NCBI RefSeq assembly: GCF_902806285.1
Contig: NZ_CADCWA010000039.1
Location: forward strand, 24,779 to 88,778
Reading direction: 5' to 3'
Length of the DNA: 64,000 nucleotides
From: an uncultured Sphingomonas sp.
Lineage (GTDB): Bacteria; Pseudomonadota; Alphaproteobacteria; Sphingomonadales; Sphingomonadaceae
The notes beneath the pieces are model-generated. The model made no database searches. It worked only from the letters and a program-made list of their open reading frames with translations, and had not been told where the DNA came from. This document shows positions 1 through 10,160 of the stretch, piece after piece; the first letter of the stretch is position 1, and every line of letters starts with the position of its first letter. A program made the position numbers and the translations under genes.

Positions 1-58
1 TTACCAGCGCCGCCGCGCTGTCGTCGCAGGAAGACTCAAGGCCAAGGATCAGGGTCAT
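1..58 (-). CDS. tsaD: tRNA N6-adenosine threonylcarbamoyltransferase TsaD, N-terminus only (truncated by window edge)
   Basis: Reverse complement reads MTLILGLESSCDDSAAALV, the typical TsaD N-terminus. Confidence 0.85.
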   Translation of the reverse strand, partial: MTLILGLESSCDDSAAALV

Positions 59-108
59 GGGCTCAGCGCCTTTGCCCGAGCCGGCCCCTCTCGGCTAGAG
101 GCGGGCCG

Positions 109-1020
109 GTGAACAAACCGCCCATCCTTGGAACGCGCGCTTCCCCGCTCGCCCTGGCGCAGGCGCGCATGGTCGCGGCGGCACTGGAGGCCGCGCACGG
201 CTGGGATGGAGGAACGGTCCAGATCCATCCGGTCAAGACCAGTGGCGACCGGATCCAGGACCGGCCGCTCGCAGAGGTCGGCGGCAAGGGGTTGTGGACC
301 AAGGAACTGGACGTGGCGCTGCTTCGCGGCGAAACGGACCTGTCCGTTCACTCGATGAAGGATGTGGAAAGCGAGCGGCCGGCAGCGCTGGCGATCGCCG
401 CCATGCTGCCCCGCGCCGACGTGCGCGACCGGCTGATCGGAGCCGGCTCGATCGACGACCTTAGCCAAGGCGCGGTGGTCGGCACGTCGTCCCCGCGCCG
501 CAGTGCCCAATTGCTGCGCCTGCGCCCCGACCTGCAGGTCGTGCCCATCCGCGGCAATGTCGCGACCCGGCTGAACAAGCTTGCGGCCGGCGAGGTCGAC
601 GCCACGCTGCTGGCCGCGGCCGGCCTCGACCGGCTCGGCATCGAGGAAGGCACGCCGGTCTCCCCCGACACCATGCTGCCCGCCCCGGCCCAGGCGGCGA
701 TCGGCGCCGAGTGCCGTGCGGACGACACTGCGATGCAGGCGTTGCTGGCCGCGATCAATCACCTGCCAACCTGCGCCGCGGTGGCGGCGGAGCGGGCCTT
801 CGCGCGGGCCATCGGCGGCTCCTGCCATTCGCCGGTCGCTGCCCTGGCAGTGCAGGGCGGCGACGAACGGCTGTGGCTTCGGGCGGAGATTCTCAGCACC
901 GACGGGAGCGACCGGGTGGCCGGCGAGGTCCGCTTCAGCCCGGGCGAAGAGGCGCCGCAAGCGCTGGCCCGCGATCTGCTCGATCGGGCGCCGCCTTCGG
1001 TCCGGGGCCTGTTCGGGTGA
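109..1020 (+). CDS. hemC: hydroxymethylbilane synthase
   Basis: GTG start; GTRASPLALAQ..., SVHSMKDV, GTSSPRR motifs; followed by hemD. Confidence 0.95.
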   Translation: MNKPPILGTRASPLALAQARMVAAALEAAHGWDGGTVQIHPVKTSGDRIQDRPLAEVGGKGLWTKELDVALLRGETDLSVHSMKDVESERPAALAIAAMLPRADVRDRLIGAGSIDDLSQGAVVGTSSPRRSAQLLRLRPDLQVVPIRGNVATRLNKLAAGEVDATLLAAAGLDRLGIEEGTPVSPDTMLPAPAQAAIGAECRADDTAMQALLAAINHLPTCAAVAAERAFARAIGGSCHSPVAALAVQGGDERLWLRAEILSTDGSDRVAGEVRFSPGEEAPQALARDLLDRAPPSVRGLFG

Positions 1021-1685
1021 AGCCGCTCGCGGTGCTGAGGCCGGAACCGGGGGCGAGCGCGACGCTGAGCCGCGCCAGGGCGATGGGGTTGCAAGCCTTC
1101 GCCATTCCCTTGTTCAGCGTCGAGCCGCTGGCCTGGACCGCTCCCGATCCGAGCGCGTTCGACGGGCTGCTGCTGACCAGCGCCAACGCCGTCCGCCACG
1201 CGGGGACGGGGCTGGCCGCGCTGAAGCTACTCCCAGCGCATGCAGTGGGAGCGGCAACGGCCGACGCAGCACTGGCGGCGGGCTTGACCATCGCGGCCGT
1301 CGGGAACGGCGGGGTGGAGGAGCTGCTTGGGTCCTTGCCTGGCGAGCTGCGCCTGCTTCATCTGTGCGGCGAGCGTCGCCGAATGCCTGCAACCCCGGAG
1401 CAGCGGGTGACGCCGGTTCCGGTCTATCGCTCTACCGAAATCCGCACTCCGCTCGGCCTCCATCGGCTCGCCGGAGCGGTGGCGCTGGTCCACTCGCCCC
1501 GGGCGGGACGCCGGCTCGCCGAGCTGGCGCCCGAACGGTCCCTAACCACGGTGGCGGCGATCAGCGCTGCAGCAGCGGAGGCATGTGGCCGCGGCTGGCA
1601 GGATGTCGCGGTGGCTCCGCGTCCGAACGATGACGCCATGCTTTCCCTTGCGGCGGCGCTGTGCAAACAGTCGGACCCGGAATGA
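1017..1685 (+). CDS. hemD: uroporphyrinogen-III synthase
   Basis: Start GTG overlaps the hemC stop; LRPEPGASATLSRARAMG / LLLTSANAVR pattern; hemC-hemD order. Confidence 0.85.
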   Translation: MKPLAVLRPEPGASATLSRARAMGLQAFAIPLFSVEPLAWTAPDPSAFDGLLLTSANAVRHAGTGLAALKLLPAHAVGAATADAALAAGLTIAAVGNGGVEELLGSLPGELRLLHLCGERRRMPATPEQRVTPVPVYRSTEIRTPLGLHRLAGAVALVHSPRAGRRLAELAPERSLTTVAAISAAAAEACGRGWQDVAVAPRPNDDAMLSLAAALCKQSDPE

Positions 1686-2467
1686 CCAGCGCTTCATCCC
1701 GCCCAACGCTTAGCCTCAGCAGCTGGCTCCTGCTCTGCCTGGTGCTGCTGCTGGTCGGAGCGGCGGCGGCGGTCTGGGCGATGTCGCGCTACGATGCGGC
1801 CGCCCGCTTCTTCGGCGTCGCGCCGGGGGCGACCGCGACGGCCGTACCACAGGCCCTGGCCATGCCGCTGCCCCAAGCATCGCCGCTCCGCCCGGACCCG
1901 CCGGTCGCCGAAGTACAGGGGCTGGAGGCGCGTGTCGCCCGACTGGAGAACGCCACGGCGCAGGTCGCCGGCTCGGCAGGCCGGGCCGATGCTCTGCTGA
2001 TTGCGTTCGCGGCACGGCGGGCGATCGATCGCGGCGTGGCGCTCGGCTATCTGGAGCCATTGCTGCTGGACCGCTTCGGCCCGACGCACCGCCGCGCGGT
2101 GGCCACCATCGTCACGGGGGCCCGAAGTCCCGTCCGGCTCGAGCAGTTGAGGGCCGAGTTCGAGCTGTTGGAACGGACGCTGCAAGGGCGCGGGCCGAGC
2201 GAAAGTCTCTGGACCGGAATGCAGCGGGAGTTCGGCTCCCTGGTGTCGATCCGGCGCGCCGACCGGCCGGATCCGCGCCCGTCCGCCAGCTACGAGCGGG
2301 CCAAGGTGCGGCTGGCCAGTGGCCAAGTCGACCTGGCACTCGCCGAGGCGATGCGCCTGCCGGGCATCGGCCGGGCCCAACCCTGGGTCGCCCAAGCCCG
2401 CACCTACATCGCCGTGCACCGCGCCTTGGACGAGATCGAAAGCGCCGCGCTGCTCCCGTCCCGTTGA
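1682..2467 (+). CDS. membrane-anchored hypothetical protein (mitofilin/HemX-like position after hemD)
   Basis: N-terminal TM segment, coiled-coil-like region, overlaps the hemD stop (ATGA). Confidence 0.6.
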   Translation: MTSASSRPTLSLSSWLLLCLVLLLVGAAAAVWAMSRYDAAARFFGVAPGATATAVPQALAMPLPQASPLRPDPPVAEVQGLEARVARLENATAQVAGSAGRADALLIAFAARRAIDRGVALGYLEPLLLDRFGPTHRRAVATIVTGARSPVRLEQLRAEFELLERTLQGRGPSESLWTGMQREFGSLVSIRRADRPDPRPSASYERAKVRLASGQVDLALAEAMRLPGIGRAQPWVAQARTYIAVHRALDEIESAALLPSR

Positions 2468-2587
2468 CGGGCTTGCCAGCGACTCCGGCTTTTGCGAGTC
2501 TGGGCAGGGGCGGTACCGAACAGCTTCTGTTCAGCACTGCAGGGTAGGTTGAGCCGGACTTGGGCTTCCGGTGGGGGTGCTGACATC

Positions 2588-3649
2588 ATGACGGCATTGC
2601 TTGTCCGATTAGGCGCAGCGGCCACGGCCATCGTCGCACCCGGCCTCGCAGCGGCGCAGACCGTGCCTCCATGGCCGCCCGCCGCAGTACGTCCGGCCGC
2701 GCCGGCTGCGCTTGCAGCCCGCATCCATGCGCTCGGCAGCAGCTTCAATGGCCGGGTCGGGATCGCGGTGCAGGCGGTCGAAGGCGGCTGGCGCGCCGGC
2801 TGGCGGGCGGACGAACTCTACCCGCAGCAGAGCGTCAGCAAATTCTTCGTGGCGCTGGCCGCCATGGACGCGGTCGACCGCGGCCGCATCCGCCTGCACG
2901 ATCCCGTCACCCTGACCCGCAGCGACCTCACCCTGTTCAACCAGCCGATCGCCCAGCGCGTGCTTGGGAACGGCAGCTACACGACAACGGTGGAGCGATT
3001 GCTGGTCGAAGCCATCACCAAGAGCGACAATACCGCCAACGACAAGCTGATGCGGGTGGTCGGCGGCCCGGGGGTCGTGCGGCTGATGATCGCCGAGAAG
3101 CGGCTGGGCCAGATCCGCTTCTACGAAGGCGAACGGGCGCTGCAGTCGCGGATCGCAGGCCTCACCTGGACCCAGAGCTATTCGGTCGGCGATGCCTTCT
3201 ACAAGGCGCGCAACGCGCTTCCGCTGACCCTTCGCCGCTCGCTGTTCGAACGCTATATCGAGGACCCGTACGACGGCGCGGCGCCCTCCTCGATCGTGGA
3301 CACGCTGGCGCGGCTGAAGCGGGCCGAGCTGCTCTCCCCGCCCTCGACGGCGCGCCTCCTGACGATCATGGGCAATACGCGGACCGGCAAGAACCGGCTG
3401 CGCGGCGGGCTGAAGCCCGGTTGGACGCTGTGCCACAAGACGGGAACGGGCCAGGTGCTGGGCGCCGTGCAGGCCGGCTACAACGACATCGGCATCATCA
3501 CTGCCCCGGACGGCCGCAGCTATGCAGTGGCGGTGATGATCAAGCGGACCGCCACCCCGCTGATCGTGCGCATGAACCTGATGAACAATGTGGTGCGCGC
3601 CGTCATCGACCAGCACGAGACCGTCTACGCCGCCAACCTGCGCTTCTGA
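2588..3649 (+). CDS. serine hydrolase, class A beta-lactamase-like
   Basis: Signal peptide; SVSK (SxxK), SDN and HKTGTG motifs in class A order. Confidence 0.8.
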   Translation: MTALLVRLGAAATAIVAPGLAAAQTVPPWPPAAVRPAAPAALAARIHALGSSFNGRVGIAVQAVEGGWRAGWRADELYPQQSVSKFFVALAAMDAVDRGRIRLHDPVTLTRSDLTLFNQPIAQRVLGNGSYTTTVERLLVEAITKSDNTANDKLMRVVGGPGVVRLMIAEKRLGQIRFYEGERALQSRIAGLTWTQSYSVGDAFYKARNALPLTLRRSLFERYIEDPYDGAAPSSIVDTLARLKRAELLSPPSTARLLTIMGNTRTGKNRLRGGLKPGWTLCHKTGTGQVLGAVQAGYNDIGIITAPDGRSYAVAVMIKRTATPLIVRMNLMNNVVRAVIDQHETVYAANLRF

Positions 3650-3691
3650 CGTCATCGCGCCGCATGGCCGCGAGTTCGTCCGCGACTCGAA

Positions 3692-3717
3692 CTGGAGCGA
3701 GCGAAGGGATTCGAACC
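3692..3717 (-). pseudogene. tRNA-Gly 3'-end fragment (duplicate of the adjacent tRNA 3' end)
   Basis: ctggagcgagcgaagggattcgaacc matches 25/26 nt with 3779-3804 of the tRNA-Gly gene, same orientation. Confidence 0.7.
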
Positions 3718-3779
3718 ACGAGCGCAGCCCGGCAGGGCAGAGCGCAACAAGAGCTCTCGAGAGTTCACGCTTGAGTCGC

Positions 3780-3854
3780 TGGAGCGGGCGAAGGGATTCG
3801 AACCCTCGACCCCAACCTTGGCAAGGTTGTGCTCTACCCCTGAGCTACGCCCGC
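3780..3854 (-). tRNA. tRNA-Gly (GCC), CCA encoded
   Basis: GCGGGCGTAGCTCAGGGGTAGAGCACAACCTTGCCAAGGTTGGGGTCGAGGGTTCGAATCCCTTCGCCCGCTCCA; anticodon GCC. Confidence 0.97.
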
Positions 3855-3979
3855 TCTGGCGCCTGGGCCGGGAGAGTTCCGGCCGGGTGAGGCGGCGCGC
3901 CTAGCATGGGGCTTGGCGGCCACGCAAGCCCTGCGGCGGCGGGATACGCAGCCTTGCGGCAGCGGGGCGGGCCGCTCAT

Positions 3980-4927
3980 ATGGCGCGGCAAGTTCCAACC
4001 AGCGAGACAGGTTACAGCGTGGCGACCCTTCCCTTGACCGCCGAAGAACGCGAGGCGATCGCCACCTTCCAGGCCAACGTGCTGCAGCCGTCGATGACCC
4101 AGCTGGTGATCCTCGACTTCTGGGCGGAATGGTGCGGGCCGTGCAAGCAGCTCGGGCCAGTGCTCGACAAGGTCGCGGCCGACTATGCGGACAAGGGCGT
4201 CAAGCTGGTCAAGATCGACGTCGACGCGGACAAGGTGATCGCCGCCCAGTTCCAGATTCGTTCAATCCCGACCGTCTACGCCATCTTCGGCGGTCAGCCG
4301 GTGGCGGACCTCACCCCCTACCGCAGCGAGGGTCAGATCAAGCGGGTGCTCGACCAGCTGCTCGGCCAGCTCGGGGTGGGCGGCGAGCCCGGCGCGCGCG
4401 AAGCGGAGATCGAGCCGCTGATCGCCATGGGGGAAGAGGTGCTGGCCGGCGGCGACGCGGCTCGGGCCGAGAACATCTTCCGCCAGATTCTGGAAATGGC
4501 GCCGGGTCATCCGGAGGTCGCCGGCGGTCTGGCGCGCGCATTGCTGGCTGCGGGGCAGCCCGAGGAGGCCCGCGCGGTGCTCGACAGTCTGCCGGCTGAA
4601 GCTCAAAAGGCGTTGGCGGTCACCAGGGCACGCGCGGCGCTGGACCTGGCGGGCGCGGCCCCGGCGACGGAAACGGACGAGCTCGAAGCCCGGCTGGCCG
4701 CCGACCCGGACGACCATGAAGCGCGCTACGAGCTCGCGGGTGCCAAGATGGCGACCGGCGACCGCGACGGGGCCGCGGACGCGCTGCTGGAGATCGTCCG
4801 GCGCGATCGCGGCTGGAACGAGAGCGCGGCGCGGACCCGCTTCCTGCAGCTGCTGGAGGCCGCCGGGCTGGAGGATCCATGGAGCGGAGCGCAACGGCGG
4901 CGGCTGTCGGCTCTGCTGTTCACATGA
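3980..4927 (+). CDS. thioredoxin/TPR co-chaperone (CnoX/YbbN family)
   Basis: FWAEWCGPCKQ thioredoxin motif plus C-terminal TPR-like region. Confidence 0.88.
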   Translation: MARQVPTSETGYSVATLPLTAEEREAIATFQANVLQPSMTQLVILDFWAEWCGPCKQLGPVLDKVAADYADKGVKLVKIDVDADKVIAAQFQIRSIPTVYAIFGGQPVADLTPYRSEGQIKRVLDQLLGQLGVGGEPGAREAEIEPLIAMGEEVLAGGDAARAENIFRQILEMAPGHPEVAGGLARALLAAGQPEEARAVLDSLPAEAQKALAVTRARAALDLAGAAPATETDELEARLAADPDDHEARYELAGAKMATGDRDGAADALLEIVRRDRGWNESAARTRFLQLLEAAGLEDPWSGAQRRRLSALLFT

Positions 4928-5562
4928 GCGCGTCCACCCGTATCCCGCTGTTTCCGCTGCCGGGCGCCATCCTGTTCCCGCGGAGCCAGCTGCCGCTCCA
5001 CATCTTCGAGCCGCGTTACCGGGCGATGATCGAGGACGCGGCAGCCGGCGCCGCCCGGATCGGGATGATCCAGCCCCAGGTCTCCGAAGCCGACAACGTC
5101 GAGCATCCGCCGCTCTACCGGGTCGGCTGCATCGGCGAGATCGTCGGGCTGGAGGAGCTTGCGGACGGCCGCTTCAACGTGGTGCTGCAAGGCTCGACCC
5201 GCTTCCGGCTGATCGCGGAAGCGGACGTCGGCACCGCGTACCGCCAGGCGGATGTGGATGCCGAAGCGCTCGACGATTCCGAGCCCGAGCCGCTCGGCCT
5301 GGCGCAGCGTTCAGAGGTGGAACAGGAGGCGCGCAGGCTCGGCAACGCCATGGGCCTGACCGTTGACTGGGAGGCGGTGAACCGGCTCGACGACGAGATG
5401 CTGGTCAACGCCATCGCCCAGGTCGCGCCATTCGATGTCGGCGCCAAGCAAGCGCTGTTGGAAGAAGAAACGCTGCCCGGCCGCGCGGACCTGCTGGTCC
5501 AGCTGATGCAGTTCCTGCGGATGGCGCAGGGCGGCGGAGAGGCGAGTCCGCGCCTGCATTGA
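4924..5562 (+). CDS. LON peptidase N-terminal (substrate-binding) domain protein
   Basis: IPLFPLPGAILFPRSQLPLHIFEPRYRAMIEDA signature. Confidence 0.9.
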   Translation: MSASTRIPLFPLPGAILFPRSQLPLHIFEPRYRAMIEDAAAGAARIGMIQPQVSEADNVEHPPLYRVGCIGEIVGLEELADGRFNVVLQGSTRFRLIAEADVGTAYRQADVDAEALDDSEPEPLGLAQRSEVEQEARRLGNAMGLTVDWEAVNRLDDEMLVNAIAQVAPFDVGAKQALLEEETLPGRADLLVQLMQFLRMAQGGGEASPRLH

Positions 5563-5571
5563 GCGACCAGC

Positions 5572-6792
5572 CTAGATCGGCAGGCCTCGCAAGAGCAGCG
5601 GCAGGTCGCCCGACGTTCCCCGCGCCTCGGCGTTGAGCCGCGCCTTGAGCGGGTCCAACCGGTCCACCACGCCCATGCCGAACCGCCGCACTGCCGACGC
5701 GGCTCGCCCGCCGATGCCGTAGAGCCGAGTTAGCGAGTCGGTCGACATCGCCACCATCAGCGTGTCCAGGCTCCGCCAGCGCCCGTAGCGTTCGAGCAAC
5801 TGCGCGTCCCCGAGATCGAGGCCCAGCCGGGCGCCGTCCACCAACACCTCCGTCAGCGCGGCGACATCGCGGAAGCCGAGATTGAGACCCTGACCCGCGA
5901 TCGGGTGGATGGCGTGGGCGGCGTCTCCGACCAGGGCCATTCGCCGATCCGTAATCCGATGGGCGTGGTGGAAGCCGAGCGGATAGCTGGACCGCGGCAC
6001 CGCCATGCGGATGCGCCCGAGGAACCCGCCCATTGTCGCCTCCGCTTCCCCGGCAAAGGCTTCGTCCGTCAGCGACATCCAGCCATGCGCGTCACCGCCG
6101 GGTACGGACCAGACGATCGCCGAGCGGTGGTCGCCTTCGGTCGTATCGGTCATCGGCAGCAGCGCGAACGGCCCACTGGGATAGAAGATCTCGTACGCGA
6201 CGTTCGCATGCGGCCGCTCGTGCAGCAGCGTGGAAACGATCGCCGCATGGTCGTAGCGCCAGCGCGCCATGCGGATGCCGGCGGCTTCGCGCGTTGGTGA
6301 GTTGCGGCCTTCGGCGGCGACCAGCAGCGGAGCGCTGAGTTCCTTTCCGCCCTCAAGCGAGACCGTGACGCCATGTTCAGCGCGTTCGATGTGCGTCGCC
6401 GAGGTCCGCCAGCACATCAGGATGTGTTCTCCAGCCTCCGCCCGGGCGCGCAGTGCGGCACGAAGGTGGCGGTTCTCGTGCATCCAGCCGAGCGGTTCGC
6501 CGTCCTCTTCCGGCGCGAAGCTGAGTCCGCCCGGCGCGAGCCCGTCCGCCACCCTGATCTCCAGGATCGGACAGCCGGGCCCGAGCAGATGATCGGCGAT
6601 GCCGACCGTTCGCAGCATCCGCATGCTGGACGAGGACACCGCGCTGGTGCGGCCGTCGAAGCCTGCCCCGAGCCGCGCATCGGGGTCGGCCGGGTCGATC
6701 ACCGCACAGCTCAGGCCACTGCTGTCCAGGGCCGCGGCGAGCGTCAGGCCGATGAGGCCGCCGCCCAGGATGATGATGTCCCGCTGTTCCAT
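5572..6792 (-). CDS. UbiH/UbiF-family FAD-dependent hydroxylase (ubiquinone biosynthesis)
   Basis: IILGGGLIGLTLAAAL N-terminus; GDAAHAIHPIAGQGLNLGFRD motif. Confidence 0.9.
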   Translation of the reverse strand: MEQRDIIILGGGLIGLTLAAALDSSGLSCAVIDPADPDARLGAGFDGRTSAVSSSSMRMLRTVGIADHLLGPGCPILEIRVADGLAPGGLSFAPEEDGEPLGWMHENRHLRAALRARAEAGEHILMCWRTSATHIERAEHGVTVSLEGGKELSAPLLVAAEGRNSPTREAAGIRMARWRYDHAAIVSTLLHERPHANVAYEIFYPSGPFALLPMTDTTEGDHRSAIVWSVPGGDAHGWMSLTDEAFAGEAEATMGGFLGRIRMAVPRSSYPLGFHHAHRITDRRMALVGDAAHAIHPIAGQGLNLGFRDVAALTEVLVDGARLGLDLGDAQLLERYGRWRSLDTLMVAMSTDSLTRLYGIGGRAASAVRRFGMGVVDRLDPLKARLNAEARGTSGDLPLLLRGLPI

Positions 6793-6860
6793 CGCTCGCC
6801 TCTACGCCCAATGCGCAACCGCGTCATCCTTGACCGGGGAGTCTCCGGAGGGGCATTGTC

Positions 6861-9233
6861 ATGCAACAGGCGAACACGGGCGGGGAAGAATCGATGGCAA
6901 CCGCGGCGGGGCGGGCACAACGGCGCGAGCTGGAAAGCGACTGGCGGGCGAAGCTCACCGGCTTGCTGCGGGAGTTCGCGGTTCGATCGGCAGGGGCGCT
7001 GCTGCTGGCAGGGGCGATCGCCCTTGGTGTCGCGCTGCTCACCCATCGTCCGACCGACCCGAGCTGGAGCACCGCCGCAGGCGGCCGGCCGGCCAATTGG
7101 CTGAGCACGCCCGGAGCCTATGCCAGCGATCTGCTCCTGCTGCTGTTCGGACTCGGCTGCGTCCTGCTGCTGCCCGTGCTGGCGATGGCGGGCATCCGGC
7201 TGCTGCGCGGGCAGCCGGCCGGGCGGCTCGGCCGGGGGCTGCTGCTGGCAAGCCTAGGCGCGGTCCTGCTGGGCGTAGCGCTGGCGTTGACTGCGGGAAG
7301 CGCCGTGTCCGGCCTGCCCGCCGGGTGGGGCGGTGCCCTGGGGCTGGCCGGGGCGAACGGCCTCGGGCTCGGCCTGGAGCAGATCGGCAATCCTTCGGTC
7401 GCCGGACCGAGCCGGCTGGCGCTCATCCTGCTGTTGGGCGCGGGTGGGTTGGTCCTCGCCTTTGTCGCACTCGCGCTTCGCCCGGAGGAGCGGGGCTGGG
7501 TGGCCGAGCGCTTCCGCCGCGATCCGGCCCTGCGTCCCGTCACGCCCCGACGGACGGCCGAGCCGAAGGACAATCGCGACATCCCCGCTGCCGCACCCCC
7601 CCGCGCCCGTCCCAACGTGTCGGTGGCGGAGCCTTCGGGCGCGATCGCTCCGGCGGCAGCGAAAGGCGATGGCAAAGCGCGCGGCCGCGCCAGCCCGCAG
7701 CCGAGCCTGGCGCTGGGCGACAGCTACCAGCTTCCGCCCATCGACCTGCTCGCCCTGCCTCCCGAAGGCGGGCGGCAGCAGATCGACCGTGCCGGGCTGG
7801 AGCGCAACGCCCGGCTGCTCGAGTCGGTGCTGGAGGACTTCCACGTCCGCGGCGACATCGTCGAGGTCCGCCCAGGCCCCGTGGTCACCATGTACGAGCT
7901 GGAGCCCGCCAGCGGGATCAAGGCCAGCCGGGTGATCCAGCTGGCCGACGACATCGCCCGCAACATGTCGGCGCTGTCCGCCCGCGTCGCGACCATCCCC
8001 GGCCGCAGCGTGATCGGCATCGAACTGCCCAACCCGAAGCGCGAGTCGGTGGCGCTTCGCGAACTTGTCGGCAGCCAGGCCTTCGCCGACCAGAGCATGA
8101 GCCTGCCGCTGATCCTGGGCAAGGACATCGCCGGCGATCCGATCATCGCCGACCTGGCGCCCATGCCGCACCTGCTGGTCGCGGGCACCACCGGCTCGGG
8201 CAAGTCGGTCGGGCTCAACTGCATGATCCTGTCGCTGCTCTACCGCATGGGGCCGGACGAGTGCCGGATGATCATGATCGATCCCAAGATGCTGGAGCTG
8301 AGCGCCTACGACGACATCCCGCATCTGCTCTCGCCCGTGGTGACGGAGCCCGCCAAGGCCATCCGCGCGCTCAAATGGGCGGTGGAGCAGATGGAGGAGC
8401 GCTACCGCATGATGGCCAGCCTCGGGGTACGCGCGCTCGCCAGCTACAACGCCAAGGTCCGCGACGCCAAGGCCAAGGGCACCAAGCTCGGGCGGCGGGT
8501 CCAGACCGGCTACGACGCCGACAGCGGGCAGCCGCTCTACGAGACAGAAGAGCTCGACTACGACGTCCTGCCGCAGATCGTGGTGGTGGTCGACGAACTC
8601 GCCGACCTTATGATGACCGCCGGCAAGGAGGTCGAGTTCCTGATCCAGCGGCTGGCGCAAAAGGCCCGCGCGGCGGGCATCCACCTCATCATGGCGACGC
8701 AGCGCCCGTCGGTCGACGTCATCACCGGCGTGATCAAGGCCAACCTGCCGACCCGCATCTCCTTCCAGGTCACCAGCAAGATCGACAGCCGCACCATCCT
8801 GGGCGAGCAGGGGGCCGAGCAGCTGCTGGGCAAGGGCGACATGCTCTACATGCCCGGCGGCAAGCAGATCCTGCGCGTCCACGGCCCCTTCGTCAGCGAC
8901 GACGAGGTCCGCGCTGTGGCCGAACATTGGCGGGCTCAGGGTTCGCCCGAGTACATTCAGGCCGTGACGGAGGAGCCCGAAGATGGCGGCTACGCCTTCG
9001 ACGGCCAGCCCGATGGAGATGAAGACGCGGAAACGCAGCTCTACCGCAAGGCCGTACAGATCGTGGCGGAAAGCCAGAAGGCGTCCACCTCCTATCTCCA
9101 GCGCCAGATGCGGGTCGGCTACAACAGCGCGGCGCGGCTGATCGAGCGCATGGAAAAGGACGGCAAGGTCGGCCAACCCGACCACGTCGGCCGCCGTGAA
9201 GTGCTGATGGACACGGACGGGCATCCCTTGTGA
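6861..9233 (+). CDS. ftsK: DNA translocase FtsK
   Basis: N-terminal TM helices; [12 protein letters not shown] Walker A; C-terminal gamma winged helix ([22 protein letters not shown]). Confidence 0.95.
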   Translation: MQQANTGGEESMATAAGRAQRRELESDWRAKLTGLLREFAVRSAGALLLAGAIALGVALLTHRPTDPSWSTAAGGRPANWLSTPGAYASDLLLLLFGLGCVLLLPVLAMAGIRLLRGQPAGRLGRGLLLASLGAVLLGVALALTAGSAVSGLPAGWGGALGLAGANGLGLGLEQIGNPSVAGPSRLALILLLGAGGLVLAFVALALRPEERGWVAERFRRDPALRPVTPRRTAEPKDNRDIPAAAPPRARPNVSVAEPSGAIAPAAAKGDGKARGRASPQPSLALGDSYQLPPIDLLALPPEGGRQQIDRAGLERNARLLESVLEDFHVRGDIVEVRPGPVVTMYELEPASGIKASRVIQLADDIARNMSALSARVATIPGRSVIGIELPNPKRESVALRELVGSQAFADQSMSLPLILGKDIAGDPIIADLAPMPHLLVAGTTGSGKSVGLNCMILSLLYRMGPDECRMIMIDPKMLELSAYDDIPHLLSPVVTEPAKAIRALKWAVEQMEERYRMMASLGVRALASYNAKVRDAKAKGTKLGRRVQTGYDADSGQPLYETEELDYDVLPQIVVVVDELADLMMTAGKEVEFLIQRLAQKARAAGIHLIMATQRPSVDVITGVIKANLPTRISFQVTSKIDSRTILGEQGAEQLLGKGDMLYMPGGKQILRVHGPFVSDDEVRAVAEHWRAQGSPEYIQAVTEEPEDGGYAFDGQPDGDEDAETQLYRKAVQIVAESQKASTSYLQRQMRVGYNSAARLIERMEKDGKVGQPDHVGRREVLMDTDGHPL

Positions 9234-9322
9234 CAGGCTGAACGGCGGGGAACCGGGCAGTTCAGAGCGCATTCAACGGCGCGCCGCCATGCGCCGCGTA
9301 AAGCTGTCATCAGGAGTGACCC

Positions 9323-9946
9323 ATGTCCTTGTTCTTCCTTTCCGCGCGGCTGCTCACGCCGGCTGCCGTGGTGGCGGCCCTGAGCGGCGGCGCGGCCGTG
9401 GCGCAGACCGCCAACCCCCTTCAACACGTCGAGCGGTCGCTGGCCGCCACCCAGTCGCTGACCGCCGACTTCGTCCAGACGGACGGGCGCAATCGCTCGG
9501 TCCGCGGCACGCTTCAGCTCAAGCGGCCGGGCCGCGTGCGCTTCGACTATGGGGCGGGCGCCAACATGCTGCTGGTCGGCAATGGGAAGACGCTGACCTT
9601 CATCGATTACGACGTCGGGCAGAAGAACAGCTGGCAGATCGGCAACTCGCCGCTGAGCATCCTGCTGTCTCCGCAGCCGAACCTGGGCCGCATCGCCCGC
9701 GTCCTCCCGAGCAAGGACCCGCGGGTGGTCCTGATCCGCGCCCGCGATCCGCGGCGGCCCGAGTTCGGGACCATCATCATGGCTTTCGTGAAAACCCCGT
9801 CCGCTCCGGGCGGCCTGCTGCTGGAAGGCTGGACCGCGTTTGACGCGCAGAACAAGCGCACCACGGTGAAGCTCGACAACCAGCGCTACAACGTCGCCAT
9901 TCCGGAGAACGCCTTTAGCTACGCCGAACCCAAGCGCCGGGGATAA
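9323..9946 (+). CDS. lolA: outer membrane lipoprotein carrier protein LolA
   Basis: Signal peptide; QSLTADFVQTD...GTLQLKRPGRVRFDY. Confidence 0.88.
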   Translation: MSLFFLSARLLTPAAVVAALSGGAAVAQTANPLQHVERSLAATQSLTADFVQTDGRNRSVRGTLQLKRPGRVRFDYGAGANMLLVGNGKTLTFIDYDVGQKNSWQIGNSPLSILLSPQPNLGRIARVLPSKDPRVVLIRARDPRRPEFGTIIMAFVKTPSAPGGLLLEGWTAFDAQNKRTTVKLDNQRYNVAIPENAFSYAEPKRRG

Positions 9947-10020
9947 AAGACTGAGAAGCGTATCTAAATTGCAACTGTTAATCGCCCCGACAGGCTACTT
10001 CCGCTAACCATAGGGTGATC

Positions 10021-10158
10021 GCGGCCGCTGCTTAGGGTTTCCCCCTGTTACCTGGGCCGGCTCGATCACCTCGCGTGACGAACGCTTGGTCGGCCCTCGC
10101 TCCATGCCCCCGGAGCGGGGGCCTTTGCGTGTTGGGGGCAGTGCGGGCTAAGCGGCCA
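10021..10158 (+). ncRNA. candidate structured ncRNA between lolA and xth (6S-like architecture possible)
   Basis: Non-coding gap; GGCCGC(TGC)TTAG...CTAAGCGGCC closing helix, inner CCCCC/GGGGG, hairpins GGGCCG...CGGCCC and GCCCCCG-GAG-CGGGGGC. Confidence 0.4.
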
Positions 10159-10160
10159 TC

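Noticed and set aside
7254-9272. 672-aa minus-strand ORF opposite ftsK
   Set aside because: Antisense of an unmistakable FtsK; composition (His/Arg/Gln/Ala-rich) is typical of a GC-frame artefact.
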